Below the pieces are notes generated by a model. That model saw only the letters and a list, made by a program, of their open reading frames with translations. It did no database searches and was not told the DNA's origin. Both the position numbers and the translations under genes were made by a program. From positions 1-64,000 of the forward strand of contig MBPM02000102.1 of the NCBI GenBank assembly GCA_001695595.3: 64,000 bases of DNA, written 5' to 3'. How positions within the stretch are numbered: the stretch's first letter is position 1; each line of letters opens with the position of its first letter. Source of the DNA: Plasmopara viticola. Taxonomy: Eukaryota; Oomycota; Peronosporomycetes; Peronosporales; Peronosporaceae. Positions 36,006 to 48,781 of this stretch are shown one piece after another.

Positions 36006-36333
36006 TGCTTCATATCGTTTGCAAATTGCGTCTTCTGGAGTCTACCTCGATATGCGCTCAGCCGATCGAAAGTGTGCGATTTCTGTTGCGTCAGTGATTA
36101 AGAAGACGCATACAAACTTTAGCTGTAAATATTTATTTTGTAAGTTTGGAATATGATGATATTATCTCGATTATTTCTGTCGCAACCTTCTTGGGCGAAC
36201 ACACACTAGTTATTACGGCCTTGTCAGACGGCTTGTACACATGCTTGTATAGATACTTGACTGCGGTACACACCTCCACAATGACGTAACCGTTGTACTT
36301 TGGAGATAAGGAGGTTTGTATGACTTTACCCAT
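36006..36333 (-). pseudogene. Helitron Rep/helicase fragment, unit 2
   Basis: The segment reads KYNGYVIVEVC then AVKYLYKHVYKPSDKAVI. It is slightly closer to the family pattern in that Tyr replaces Phe in KYLYK. It carries the same stops beyond KKVATE as unit 1. Confidence 0.7.
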
Positions 36334-37399
36334 TACTTATTTGCTTTGAGGAAGCGGGAGCTTAGACTTCTTTCCTTAAAAATGCACATCGCTACCTGCC
36401 TGAATCTAAGCTTTCGATTAAGTCTTAACATAGATATTGATTCATCGTTCAATATTTAATTTAAATTTATTGCTTTGAAATTTATCGAATAATGTTTATT
36501 TGTGGTAATCAACAAAATAATCCCTATATTAGTTCGTGTCCTTTTTTTCAGCTAATGTCAAAAACAAATCATTCATATTTAAAACATCACACGACTTACG
36601 TCACTCAAAATGGTTCAAAGGTGACACACCCTGGGTTCGTGTATCCCTCAGTTGGCCTCAAGCATCAAGACTTCGGACTGCTTATGTCCATAATAGTTAA
36701 ACTTTTCGTAGAATCAAGTCCATCAGACATTACCTGCTGACTATCAGACGTCATCGTTGTTGCTCGCGCCGGTTCCTAGAATACTCTCAAAGCTCACTTT
36801 AAAGTACAGAGGCTTGACCAATCAGCTACCTTGTCGTCTGCATCCTGAACATCGTAGGGGTCTAAGCAGACAGCATTCTTACGATTTCCAGTGCCTTAAT
36901 ACCGCACCGTATTTCGGCGTAAGTACGCTACGCCGTCGGCTGAAAATTTGATTGTTCGCAGAGCGAACTCGCGCCACGTGCATCGAATTAAGTTACATAG
37001 TCGAGAATGACCTTTCACTCTCTGTAGAGACGGTGATCGTTCTATTCGACGTAGTCGCGAGTTTGTGGCTCGTACTACAAGGACGATGGTCAAGCCACAG
37101 GCTCACGAGCAAGGCTCTGACTACATCAAAAGGGTATACAGTGCGGTGCAGGCAGGGTTAGCCTTTTTCGGCTTCAAAGAACCACCCTTCATACACTGCA
37201 CTCAACTGAGCAAAACATTTGCACGACTGTGCGTTGCATATCGCGCTCTCGGGTAATTGTCTGAAAATACCAGTTAGGACGCATCTTTTCTCCAAATAGT
37301 TCTGAATTGCTATTAAAAAAACCTACTCAGAAAAAATGATAGCCTTCGCGTGTCTTTGCGTCACAGGCGCTTCGTTCTGAACAATAAAGCAGACTTTGG

Positions 37400-39050
37400 C
37401 AACTTGTTCGCTCGTTGCGAGCTATTTGGTGATCAAAAGGGAATATGAGCTTAAAGTTTGGAGTACAACGTTCCTATCAATTATAACGAAAAAATCAGCC
37501 GAAATGAAGCACGATCACTACCTCGAATGCCAAGCGTACTTTTGCAAGACCGTGACTAAAAAGTTGAGGCTGTACTGTACTGCCTAAATTAAAAAAAACA
37601 GGTTTTATCGGCTTGCAAACTGTTCATTTTGCCTTTAAAAATTTTAAAGAACGCAACTTAATTTGTCCAGGTGGTCTTCATCATCCACAATATTTGAAAT
37701 AGGGAATATCATGACGTTTTATTTGACAAGAAAATTATAAATGATAATACCTGATGAAACTGCGGTAAATACAATCTTGTAGCCTTACTGACATTAAAGC
37801 TCCGCATATATTGCTGTCAATGTCTTTTGACAAGTCTGTAAGAATATACCCCTGTCTTTTTCAAAGTTGACTAAGGTAGATGGACGTAGCAGGTGCAACC
37901 GGTAAGAATTTGTTATTTGTTAAGAAAAGAATGAAATCGATCAATGCAAAATGAAGGAGCGGGAGCGGGCTGTTTAAAGTAGCTTTGGCTTATTCATACA
38001 AACACACGCAAAATGTTCTCGATGGCATGATTTACTCGCTTAGTCTGATCATAGGTCTTCGGGTGACCTGCTGAGGACATGTCCAGCCTTATACCAAGCA
38101 CTTTGAAAGCGTTTTTAAAAAAAGCAAGGGTATTTATCCACGACATTTGTCTCCAAAAGTACATTTGCCTAAAGATTCGATAGAGGATCAGCGCTTTTGT
38201 GTTCGACACAGCCGCTGAATGAGCCATTTTGCTTTATTGGACGGCATCGATAACAATATTAGCTCTACCTGCCAAGTCTTTCAGTAGGCTAAACACGAAA
38301 ATTATTCGACTACCAATAGCGCAATGGCACCATCGAGTTTGCCAATGATGCATTGTGTTTGGCAAGGGTATCACTCGCTATCACATTGCATGCGTACGCA
38401 CATATGTGCAGATCGACTTACAGTATTGGGCCGCAAAAGCGGGTGCTCCCTATTAAACATGTTTTTTCAGCCGAAATGACCGCTAAGCAGTGTATCATGT
38501 GCTCGGTAAAAAACAGGATAGTTTGAAACCTCATCATGAGCAACCATTACAAGTGATGTATCACCTCAATTGATGCTGTACTACAAAGCCGATAAAGCTT
38601 CACGTGGATCTTTATAGCCATCTTTTTCAGATTCTTTGTAGTGCTGCTCATATGTCACCTTGCACATAGGAGCCATCGATCAAGTGATCAGGACGAGGTC
38701 ACAGCTGTTACATGAAGTCATTCATGTAGTCAGGACGATGCGATAATACATCAGCCAAAGCATTCCACTTTTTTGGTTTATGCTTTACATTGGCGTCATT
38801 CTTTGTTTATAAAAGACCCACTTGGTCATTCTCTATGAGATGTGAGGCGCCTTTGTCGCAGCGCGAAGTGACGCATAATATGTACGGATCACTGTTGGCG
38901 AAGGGCCTTGCAGATGAACCCCGAACTTGACAAGAGCACATTTACCGCTAGTAGCCTTTGTCATGGATACACTAGTCTATCTTGGCGGTCGCTATTCAAA
39001 TGGAATCCCTCGGCATTCACTTGCAAGCGTGCAATGCCGATGATAGAAAT
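37400..39050 (-). mobile_element. Gypsy-2 fossil in unit 2: RNase H and integrase of a second Ty3/gypsy element
   Basis: Reading down the minus strand: a degraded RNase H start (about 38940-39050, GIARLQVNAEGFHLNSDRQD), the RNase H end NDANVKHKPKKWNALADVLS followed by HRPDYMND (about 38725-38810), which matches the KYKPGKxNxLADALSRRPDY signature, and an integrase core end at 37994-38227. The integrase piece reads FKVLGIRLDMSSAGHPK then QTKRVNHAIENILR, against the family pattern FKVLGTxLxMSTAxHPQTDGQTERVNRxxEDxLR. The catalytic Glu is replaced by Lys. Stops abound elsewhere. This block is the part missing from units 0 and 1. Confidence 0.8.
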
Positions 39051-41300
39051 GAGAGCACAAAGTGGAATAGTTGAGAAAGACACTTCTTCCGTTGAACTTT
39101 GAGCTTCGCTAGTGCTCACCTTTTGTGTCAGTAAGAAAACAGGCGTGAAATTTCAGGAGTAGATATATAAATTAGAGAGATTGACAGCTTCCAACACTTA
39201 TCGCCACTCCCCGAAAAAGTCAAGGTGACTGTATTAAAGAACGATTTAAGGGTTGGCCTGCCTCGCATAGAAATAATAAGTGCAGGCAGCATTTATTGAA
39301 GCGGCGACCTCAATTCCTCTTCGATAGAAACATATTCATTAACAGGCTCTCTCCTCCAGAACGCCGAGAATGAGAAGCGCCTCGTCCTGTAATAAACAAT
39401 GTAGCATTCAGTGATTCGACTTCAGCATTAATGGTCTAAGGTATTGCCCGGCAAAGTACAATCCGCTACTTTGGCTACACTAAGCAAAGCACATGCTTCG
39501 TGACTGTTATAAAGATGGAGGCCACGCATTCGAAGTAAGGAAATCGCTAATTTCCTTTCGAGTCAAAAAGTTCTGCTGGTGAAAGACTACGTTCCTCCAA
39601 TGAGTGTAGCTAAACACACACCATAGTTGCTTTGCACCGAAGAGCTTGGCAAAAAAACAGTATAGCTTGATGCTGGCGTGACATAAATGTTTCAAAAATG
39701 TGTAGGAGAACGAGGGTAAAACAATTCTTTTGAGTCTTTGTAAATTCGTCGCATCGAGGTTTTTTGTGCGTTTGCAAGCAAATGCGATCAACGAGATGAG
39801 AGTGTCCGATGCTTTGAACACACAAGCAAGAAATGTTTCTGGTCCTATGTACGGATCAAACGTGCCTGTAGCAGCATGAAATCATTTCTTGTTCTCGAAA
39901 TGGATAAGTCAGGCGGCGCAATTCTTGTATTGACTGGCAAAGAAATATTATAGATATAAGCCTTTCACGCCTGCGCAGCAGCAATTGATCCCGCTTTTTA
40001 TGTGCGTATGGCCCCTTCAAACAATTTAATACCCAGAACAATGTAAGCAATTTTGAAGGTACTCACACCTCTTCGTCGTCCTTAAAACGCTTCAAAACAG
40101 CTACTTGAGTTCCGCTAACTGTCACGGCTACGAAAGACGCCATATAAACCACTTTTGCGTGCGGGACATAGTTCGCAGGTGGATAGCATGGTACTACCGG
40201 CTTCAAGTATTAAAGTTCCTCAAGCGATAGCATAGGTCCACCAGACAGTGTCGTTACATATGCGGAATATACCATCACCAACTGCTGGTAACAAAGTCTC
40301 GCAATGAAGTTGCGTAGGTCGGAGAGACGCAATGGGTAGCACAGCTTTACATAAAGATAGCATAATTTTACCAGCTGCTAGTCAAAAATTTCTGCAAGAA
40401 TCAAATGTACAAAACGACAATTCGTCATTCCTGGTGTCAAAAATTGGCCTTATGGTTGACGAAACACCTTATTAAAGGAGGTAGCTTAAATTGTAGTCAT
40501 GTCGTGCTTTGATTGACACTGCCAAGTAATTCGCTTATAGTTGAGAAAGCCTCTGGAAATTGAGAAAAGTTGCAAGTCGTAGTTTACTACGTAGTATACA
40601 CACGACTGATTCACTAAGTTAGTGGGGTTGTGTCAATAAGGATGGTGTTTGTAAAACAAATGTTTGTCATGTAAATGTGGGAAAAATCATGCCAAGACAA
40701 AAAATCAGCACGTGCTATATGTATTTTGCGCAGCTTTATATACTTTGATATCGAGCGGATCTACAGTTATTTAATCAGATCTGTGGTACATAGTCACGAG
40801 TATTTACGATACATGTTGACTTTCAGTGTTAAGGGTTCGGACAAGAATGGTGGCTCCTGGTGAGTAGACGGCATTCTACCGGTGCTTTTCCGGCTTACAT
40901 ACTAAGATTACTTTGAAGGATATCGAAGGCGGTATAAACTTATCCTGATTTATACAAATCATCTACGGTAGTAAGAAATCAAATAAATAGTGCTAAACGA
41001 GCAATCGAATGATGGGAACAATAAGTGTTTGTAATAAAGCTAGTACTAGGATGTTTACGATAACAGAAAGGAAGTCCTCAGCTTGCTTCTGATCTAGCTT
41101 TTCCGGACGAGACAAAGCTGTTCAGTGTCGCTTACAAAGCTCCCGACGACAAATCGTTTGAGCGTTACCGTAGATCGAGGGTTATCGTTGTGAGCGAGTT
41201 GTTTTGCTTTAGTGCACCAAAAGAAAATACTTTATTTATGACAAATCGCTATTTGTCATTGGCATATTTTTACATTCTGGAATACAAGCTCTCTATTGTC
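39051..41300. other. Unit 2 spacer: unassigned
   Basis: Counterpart of 9379-11640 with more substitutions. The longest frame is minus 39507-39821 (104 codons), which overlaps the shorter 9936-10130 frame of unit 0 in another phase. No motif is recognised. Confidence 0.4.
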
Positions 41301-41303
41301 TGT

Positions 41304-42210
41304 TTAGACCTTGCGTCCCTGTGGGCGGGAAAAAACAAATTGTTTCACTTGCCTTAAATTGGCAAGACAATTGCGCCCTTCGCAAAGTGAAACTCTCGTG
41401 TTAAATACGAGCCCGGCATCCTCAGCGTGCTTGCCGTCGCGGTTTTGCGTCCACACTAGCATATAAAAAGCTACTTTATCATACGCGATATGGAGTAAAT
41501 GGCAGCTGAGAGCTTTTACAGCACAAAGAAACCAAAGTTGGGTGCTTATTACATCGACAGCGATCGCAGCTGCATCGCTGTAAGTGGGCGAGCGGTTTGC
41601 TCTACTTAAGGTGGGATCAACAGATCCACTAAGTCGTTGCTCCGAACGACGAAGACCTGGATTACCATGTATTCCTGGAGGTATATGATTTTTCAAGTAG
41701 CAATCATTTGGCTAGAACATCCTCCGGCCTCCACACCGTAATGGTGGATCCATATATACAAGTGGATGAACAAGTATAAGAGGACCCGTAAGGGTTCTAA
41801 CTCGCGGCTCTCACGTTAGATTCTTTTTAAAACAATCACATAGCGGCGGGGTGTTGGTAGCCCATTAGCCTCGAACTCGTCATTTGTATGCATAAGACAA
41901 GGTCAAACTACGCATTGTAGTATTCATATGCTGTTTCTGCATTAAACACCTGTTTAAGCCAGTACAATTGGGAATCATACAGCAAATAGTATTCATGGAT
42001 ACACTTTTCGAATACCGTGCTTACGGGAAGATAGAGACCGCTGCGCCTTGGGTGTAAGCGCTCGCTAATGTCGAAAGCGACCACCCATAGAGAGATGGTC
42101 AGATGATAAGGCTCAACCGTGAACTGCGCAGTATGTGCGCTGAGATGCCAAATTCGCAAGTCTATAAGACTCTCATGATTGAGTACACAGTATACAATGC
42201 GAGTAGTGCA
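41304..42210 (-). pseudogene. Decayed unassigned minus-strand gene, unit 2
   Basis: The distal part (41304-41696) is open for 130 codons here, longer than in units 0 and 1, because indels shift the frame past their stop. The proximal part (41908-42159) keeps ISLWVVAFDISERLHPRR. The three copies decay differently, as expected for an unconstrained sequence. Confidence 0.35.
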
Positions 42211-43469
42211 CCACCTCTATTAACTCATCCAAGAATAAATACTTGAGTGGAAAAGGAGAAGATGATCAAGAGCCTTTTCTTTCAGGCCTCTCGCGTGTGA
42301 TTAGCATCGTCGTGAATGGGTCCGCTATACTTTAAAGTCAAAAGTTATATTGATGCTGACGCGAATATATATATATATATGGTGGGGTGATTGCTACGTA
42401 AGAAATCACACCACCGAGAGTTGCCGAGTATAATAGCTAAGGAGATATCGGAAAGGGTACAGCAAATATTCACCGTTTATGGTATCGGTGTACTCGAGCA
42501 AAACGAAGGTCCTTCGCACGAGTAGTTTTTATATATTAAATACGTATACACAGATAAGCACGAATTGACCAAAGCTTTGTGGTTGTTGAGTCTCGAGTTT
42601 TCCTTCTTTGCCTGAGAACTCTTACGGGATCCAAAATCTCAGACCTGTATCGCGGGTTCTGTCTGCCAGAGTACATTTGTTCACGTGAAGGCCTACTTGA
42701 GCGAGAGCGAAGTTACGACTGCTAGGCTTATAGAGTAAAATAGTAAATTTGGCCTGTTTTTACATGGTGATGAGGTAGCAACTTACCTTTAAGAGAGCCC
42801 AAATATCACGAATAAAGTGCACTGACGGTAACGTCTTCGAACAAGGCACTAACAAAGCGGTTCAAAATACGTACTAGGCATGTATATAAGTCTTTAGCCG
42901 TAGCTACGTCGTCAGTGCGAGTAGCAGGTATTTTCTAGCATTCCAATATAATTACTTTTACTACATGAAGTCTTCCGCAACAGACATAAGGCATCAGGGC
43001 GGCAGCAAAATGCGATCGCGTGAAGATTTGAGAGCGCACCGAAGGTGATATATGCCACGGTAGATGTAGCCGAACGAACTAAAGTCGTCCATTCATGTTA
43101 AACGAGATTTCTTGATTTGGACAGCATGCAGACCAAAGGTTTCAGTACTCCAGCTCGCAGCTCCGCTCTTGAAATAAAATCCTACAAATAAACAGAGAAA
43201 TTGAATGACGATTCGAATATACTAATTAAACCATGGAATAAATCAGTATTTTTAAAGCATTAAAACGGCATGAGTTTATGGAAAAAACAAGTCGACCAGT
43301 GCGACACGGCGTAGGACTTTTCGCATACACTCTTTATTTAAATCCACAAAATATCATATTGTATCCCAATTTTCCCGCTTTTTCAATCGAAAACCGTCAA
43401 TTTGAAAACTCTATCAAGTTGAAATCGCGCGCGAAACATTACGTAAACATAGCTAAGAGTCATTTTGTA

Positions 43470-44963
43470 ATGGAGACCCCACAGCACACGCGCGCGAGCA
43501 ACAGCAACAGCGGCATCGGAATGCCCATGACACCGACCCGCGAACACTCCACGCTGTTGCGTGAGCAGGAGGCAGAGCAGGAGCGTCTGCGTATGGACAA
43601 TTTTAACCAAGCTCTACGTATAAACTTTTTGGAGGAGCGCTTGCTGCGCATGAAGCAAGGCACAGACTTTTGTAGCGAGGATGTCGAGAGCGAATTGGCA
43701 CAGTTGCGTATTTTATTAGAAGAGCGTGACCACGAGTTGCGGCAGCGCAATTTTAGTATGATTCGGGCCACCGAAGCTATAGATATGCTGAATGCCCAAC
43801 TCCATGAGGCCCAAGCAGCGGCGGTTCGAGCCAGAGAAGAGGCCCAGCGAGACGCAGAAGCTCAATTTCATCAACGTATGGAAGAAAGAGACAACATTGA
43901 TGCGGAAATGGCCGCGAAATGGCGAGCGGAATTGGATGCAGCGCTGCAGACGGAACACCAGAGCCGCTTGAAGGCGCAGAAGCTCGAACACGAGCTACAG
44001 CGACAAGAGGAAGTTGTGGCGGCGCTTAAAGATGACAAAGAGGCAGCCCAACGAGAGATTGATAGTGTCAAGGTGGAGCTATGTTCTCATTTCAGTTGTG
44101 GCCGTCAGGTCTTGAAGAAGAATCGACACCAGTCGGTGACTAGTCTTGTGCGCGAGACTTTTTTAGCGCTTGAAGAAGAGTTTGAAACAAGGACTCGAGC
44201 ACTGCAAGCATGCTAGAAACAACACGATTTGTCGGTGAATTCCAAGCTTGAGCACTTGGCGTCACAACTACGCTCTAGTCAAGGCAAGTTGGAAGTGTTG
44301 CAACGTTCCTCTGTTCATGCCAACGATGCGAATCAATCTTTGGAAAAGTCTTGGTCTATCCGGTGCGAAGAGCTGCGTTTGAAGAGCGATGATGAGCGAA
44401 GATCGCTTGAAAAGAAAATTGGTCATTTCCAAAAGAAAGCAGCCGAAGCACAAAAAACACTATTCTAAGCATCTGGCGAATTACAGACGTTAAAGCGAAG
44501 CCAAAAGAAGTTGCGTGAAGAATCAGACCGTGAGAATCATGACCTAAAGGAAAGAAATTGTCTGCTGTTTGAAGAGGTACACGAGCGCCGTCGGTCATCC
44601 GAGCATGCACGCAAGCAGCACATGAAAGCAGTAAAGGAAAACAAGGAGCTGCTTAAGGCGATTCAAATGTACAAGGATGCTATTTGCGGACGCGACAAGG
44701 ACATCAAAAAGTACAAAGCAATGATCATCAAATACGCTCAACAGCTAAAGCGACGTGTGGAATTTGGAGACGCAAAGCAAACGTTGTTGGAGCAGCTTGA
44801 ACAGACGCAGTATATGATCGACGAGACGTACAAACGATGGGAAACCAGTTCATTAGGTTGTGGTCTCGAGTCAAATTCGCTTGATAAAGACGCGAGCTAC
44901 AAGCCACAGTTTCTGCAGCTAAACGACTACATTAACCAGATGCATTTGGTGGCAGGCAGATAA
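43470..44963 (+). pseudogene. CM1-family coiled-coil gene copy 3, inactivated by two nonsense codons
   Basis: It aligns with copies 1 and 2 along its whole length without a frameshift. A TGG Trp codon has become TAG at 44214-44216, and a CAA Gln codon has become TAA at 44466-44468. Translation from 43470 would stop after 248 residues, which would still include the CM1 block and about half the coil. It also has one extra Asn-Ser pair (AACAGC repeat) near the N-terminus and private replacements including Glu to Gln and Tyr to Phe near the C-terminus. A truncated CM1 protein is therefore possible, but loss of function is the simpler reading. Confidence 0.8.
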
Positions 44964-47262
44964 GTGCGAGACCTGGATAGAGAGCCCACGACTGATGAAT
45001 TGATGAGAGTTTCCGGAGTCACGCTTGTTTCATGCAACCGATTGCGATGTATCATTGCCCCAACCAGGTTGTATACCATATTCCCAAGGCGAGGAAATTG
45101 GTAGTTGTATGTGAAACGTTGTGTACTTTTGTAATTTGGCTCTCAGATTGTAAATTATATTTGTAGAATATATAATTATGTTTTTTATTAAAGTATAGAA
45201 AAACTAAAGCGGCTTGCATTTTATAAGATAAAAGTCATACTTTCGACGATAATTTTGTATAAAGGTTTACAGGATCGGAGAAGTAGGTAACTTTAAATGC
45301 TGGCATCCAGAAACCTTTTTGAAACAAAAAAATAACTAGAAAGGAGACGATGAGCGGAGTTGTTCAAGGACGCATGCTGACTTCGTGGCCAAGGATGTAT
45401 AACCAGATAATGAGGTCCAACTAAAAGAATCAATTTATATACGATGAGCAGGCGAAGGTGGTTTCCTGACACTTGTACGTGCACCGAGCCAGCTTTAAAC
45501 TTAAACCTTCTTGTTTAAAAAGTGTCTTTCGGTCCATAAGTAGCTTTTGCAAGCTGCCACCCGGCGGAAATTAGCACGCGATCCTACTGCGACATTGAAG
45601 CGACAAAACCATCTATGCTGACACGCAAGAGTTAGGAAACAAGGTGTGTACATCTTAAAATATTCAACTTTTTTTTACTAAAAAGCTTGTTTAAAAGTTC
45701 AGCGATCTTCGCAAATTGCTGTTACAGACTAAACAGTGCTAGATAGACTCGTGAGTCGCACGATAACGGGTAATTGAGGTAGAGACTGCTTTGATCAAAA
45801 TAAAATAGAAATAGGCGGAGGGATTGATAGCTTTGCCTAAAGTAATTCAGAAGTCGTTGGAGCTGTGTTTAATATGACCAGAGCAAGGTGGGGCGGAGAT
45901 CTGACGTGTCCTGGAGGAAAGCAAAGCGAAGAGAATTGCGATAGAAGCTGGAGAAGAATGGCAATGACAACCCTGCTGATGCCTGAGTTGATTTTGAGAT
46001 AATTCATAGTGGTAGCCTTTTGAAGGGTATCAGCAAAAAGCACTATTTTAGTCAGACTGTTTGAGAAGATGTGAACGCAATCAAAGCGAAAAGTATGGCG
46101 ATATTGTCTTAGATGCGAAAGCTAAGACGTCATGAAAGACTGACTGAGCCAATACTTGATGAAGAGAGCATAGCTGACATAGAGAGTGGGCATCGAATAT
46201 AGATATCCTCGACGAAAACGCTTCATGACAAAGTCTTTATGACATGGTTGCGTAAAGCAATCACCTCTACGCTATTTAAACTGTTCATCCAAAAATTCAT
46301 TGCATCATTTCCTAGCGAATCTTTCGATTTGCTTAGGGTATCAAATAAGCACGATTCGGGTGAGTTGAATGCAACTAATGGATTTGTGATTTCAGAACAT
46401 CCTTTGCGATCATATACTACTTTGTGGAGTGCTTGCTGCTCTTTTGTCGGCGCTCACTTACCAGAAGTATCGTGATGTGTTGGATGAATGGTATATGTCA
46501 TGACCTGCTATTAGATCGTTCGCCAAAAGTTTACATAGCATACTAGCAATAGTTGCTGCTTACATACGCGTTGTCCTTGCAGACGTTGTTGTTGACAGCA
46601 TCGAGTACACTATTGTGCGCTGCAGAGTCTTTGAGACACTCATGGTATCTACATCATGCAAACATACATCAGCATATATTCATATTGTAAATGTGATCGT
46701 GTGACTTGGAAGCCGTTTTGAAATTAATTTTATATAAATTGCTTTCTATCCCTATGAGCTCGGGTACCTAGCTAGTGTGTCAAGCGGCAAAAACGGATTC
46801 TTAGATCACCCCTAACAAATGCTTAAGGAACACTAGCCATACTTCACGAAATTTATTGCAATTCTTTGGAGTGCTATTTACCTAGTGCTGAAGATGCTTT
46901 TGGTCGTGGATGTATCTATGTCACAAGTCCACGAATCGTAATACTTCAAGCCAATCAGCGTGCCGTAAGGTCACAACCCTGGCGAATTGTGTGCTGCAGC
47001 CTGAAGCAAGCATATTTTGGGCTTTGAGTTCACCTATAGCAAGCGTATTCCGTTTAGTTCAGTCGGTCACATCCAAAGCAGAGGGTCGTACTTAACGCAG
47101 CACGCGGCATGTCGCTGCGAGACCTGGTATCATACTTGCTGAGAAACAGGTCTGTACCTTCATCAAGCAAAATGACATTTCCTTGAAATAATGCACGCCA
47201 TACTACTTGTATGAGAGGGCGGTCTTTCAAGTCTTTCTCTGTAAGCACACCACCTGTGTTTT
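44964..47262. other. Unit 3 spacer, 3' of the pseudogene: no supported gene
   Basis: More diverged from units 0-2 than they are from one another. At about 46400-46720 one plus frame stays open over about 90 codons apart from a single TGA (for example LTYQKYRDVLDEWYMS before the stop, then PAIRSFAKSLHSILAIVAAY). This is the clearest version of the protein-like relic seen in the other units. It resembles no family I can name. The homology ends exactly where the copia element begins. Confidence 0.45.
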
Positions 47263-47408
47263 TGTTAAAATCACACCAATGAATGCATGTTGAACAGGGG
47301 AAGGCGTCACAGTATTTACGAGTACGTCACAGTAAGTATTTACATAATGGTAGCCGTTCATTGGTCTAGCTAACTATACTCACTTCGGGTTTTACTTTCC
47401 ACTCAACA
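47263..47408 (+). repeat. Probable copia 5' LTR
   Basis: Starts with TG exactly where unit homology breaks off and ends in CA just before AATTAACAGCCGC, about 50 bp ahead of the gag ATG. No second LTR exists to confirm the length. No clear match to a tRNA primer-binding sequence was found. Confidence 0.45.
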
Positions 47409-47458
47409 AATTAACAGCCGCAACAAGCCTTCCCTCCCAAGCATTGCCCTCGCCCACT

Positions 47459-48243
47459 ATGGCTAACAAGCGCACCGAAGTGATACTAGGAAGTGGTAGA
47501 TAAAACTACTGGGATTTCAACATGAGGATGACCCTAGCGCGGCACTCTCTTCTCAGCCATGATGTGCCCCAAGAGAAGAAAGGTCTCCTGGGACATATCA
47601 TGGCCGGGAAGAAAGTAACGACACGGAGGCGTGGCTGGTTGATGATACCAAGGCGCTAGGCATCATCGCTCAAGGCGTTGAGATCCAGCACCGGTCGGCT
47701 ACGCGCGCTATGGAGGCGTGGAGAACCCTCCGCGGTTTCTACAATCGCTCGACTCTTCACAATCGTGTGGTAATGACTTGTCGATTACACGAGTTCAAGA
47801 TGGAAAGTGGGAAAATCATGGCAGAGCATCTGGACCTTTTTGACGTGGTGGAACTTTTATACTACTGGAGAGCGGATTGATGATTCACGCCAGCTGCTGG
47901 TACTTCTCAGAAGTCTGCCTTCGAAGTATGACTTATTCTCGTCGATTGTGAAGAATGCGAGGAACATTTCGTTTGTTGAAGTCAAGGAAGAGTTTGTTAA
48001 AGAATCAGAGAAGCTGCAAGGGAAAGAAGCTACGGAGAAAGCGATTAGCGTGAATGAAAATGCTAGAAGATTTGAAGGTGGCTGGGACAATGGACGAAAG
48101 GGTGGTCCTCCACGCAATAACGGCGAATTCAAGGGCAAGTGCTTCAAGTGTGACCAGTTTGGACACATGAAGTGGAACTGCCCGGCCTGTAAAAGATTCA
48201 ACAGCGACGACACGGTGTTTGCTGTTGGTGGAGGAAAGTCATA
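47459..48243 (+). pseudogene. Copia gag (UBN2-type) with CCHC zinc knuckle
   Basis: The ATG at 47459 is followed by a TAA at codon 15 and then two frame changes. The recognisable gag core reads AMEAWRTLRGFYNRSTLHNR and RLHEFKMESGKIMAEHLD, then after a frame change LLVLLRSLPSKYDLF, as in copia UBN2 gag. The zinc knuckle CFKCDQFGHMKWNCP (CX2CX4HX4C) at about 48140-48185 is intact. Confidence 0.8.
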
Positions 48244-48247
48244 AGGA

Positions 48248-48541
48248 TGACTAATTGACAGGGGAGCAACTTCCCACATGACCTCTCGCAGGAAATCTTT
48301 GTTTGATTCCAAGGGCCTAAAAGCTAGCATCGAAGTTACGATTGCAGACGGGAAGAAGTTGCTCGTCAAAAAAGCCGGCACGGTGAAACTGGATGGTTTG
48401 AACGGAACGAATATTCGCGTTGTTGAAGTTTTCCACATTTCTCGACTCGACAGAAGGTTTCTGTCGGTTGGCAAGCTGACAGAGCGTGGTATAAATATGA
48501 AGTTTTCATGCTCGTCATGCGCCATCTGGAACAAGAAGTAA
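48248..48541 (+). pseudogene. Copia protease and pre-integrase segment
   Basis: The active-site region reads LIDRGATSHM at about 48251-48280, where the family has DSGATSHM. Ser to Arg next to the catalytic Asp would be expected to impair cleavage. A TGA at 48248-48250 separates it from gag. The downstream VGKLTERGINMKF matches the linker before the GAG-pre-integrase domain. Confidence 0.75.
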
Positions 48542-48781
48542 GCAATTGCGTTGGGTTCAAAAGTTGGAAAGTCGTATTTCCTTGACTGTAAGCAAAAGGA
48601 AGCATGTCTTGCTGGATATTCTGGGATTGACAATCAGTGGGAGCTTCGGCATGTCCGCATGGAGAACCCCAGCGAGGATGTGCTGATCAGGACACAGTGA
48701 TTTATTAATGGTGTCTAAGTTATCAAGCAAAGTGTGGAAACATTGTGTTCCGGGTATTTATAGGGCAAACAGACGGTCACG

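Larger units (their letters stand above)
28018..43469 (+). repeat. Tandem unit 2: intact CM1 gene plus longest spacer
   Basis: Third copy, about 15.45 kb. It is longer than units 0 and 1 chiefly because it keeps about 1.3 kb (37575-38871) of Gypsy-2 RNase H/integrase sequence that they have lost. It also has a private small deletion in the Gypsy-1 integrase region near 33370 and an expanded AT dinucleotide tract near 42366. Confidence 0.95.

Noticed and set aside
42366..42382. AT dinucleotide run in unit 2 as a functional element
   Set aside because: A simple microsatellite expansion, with shorter versions at the same place in units 0 and 1.
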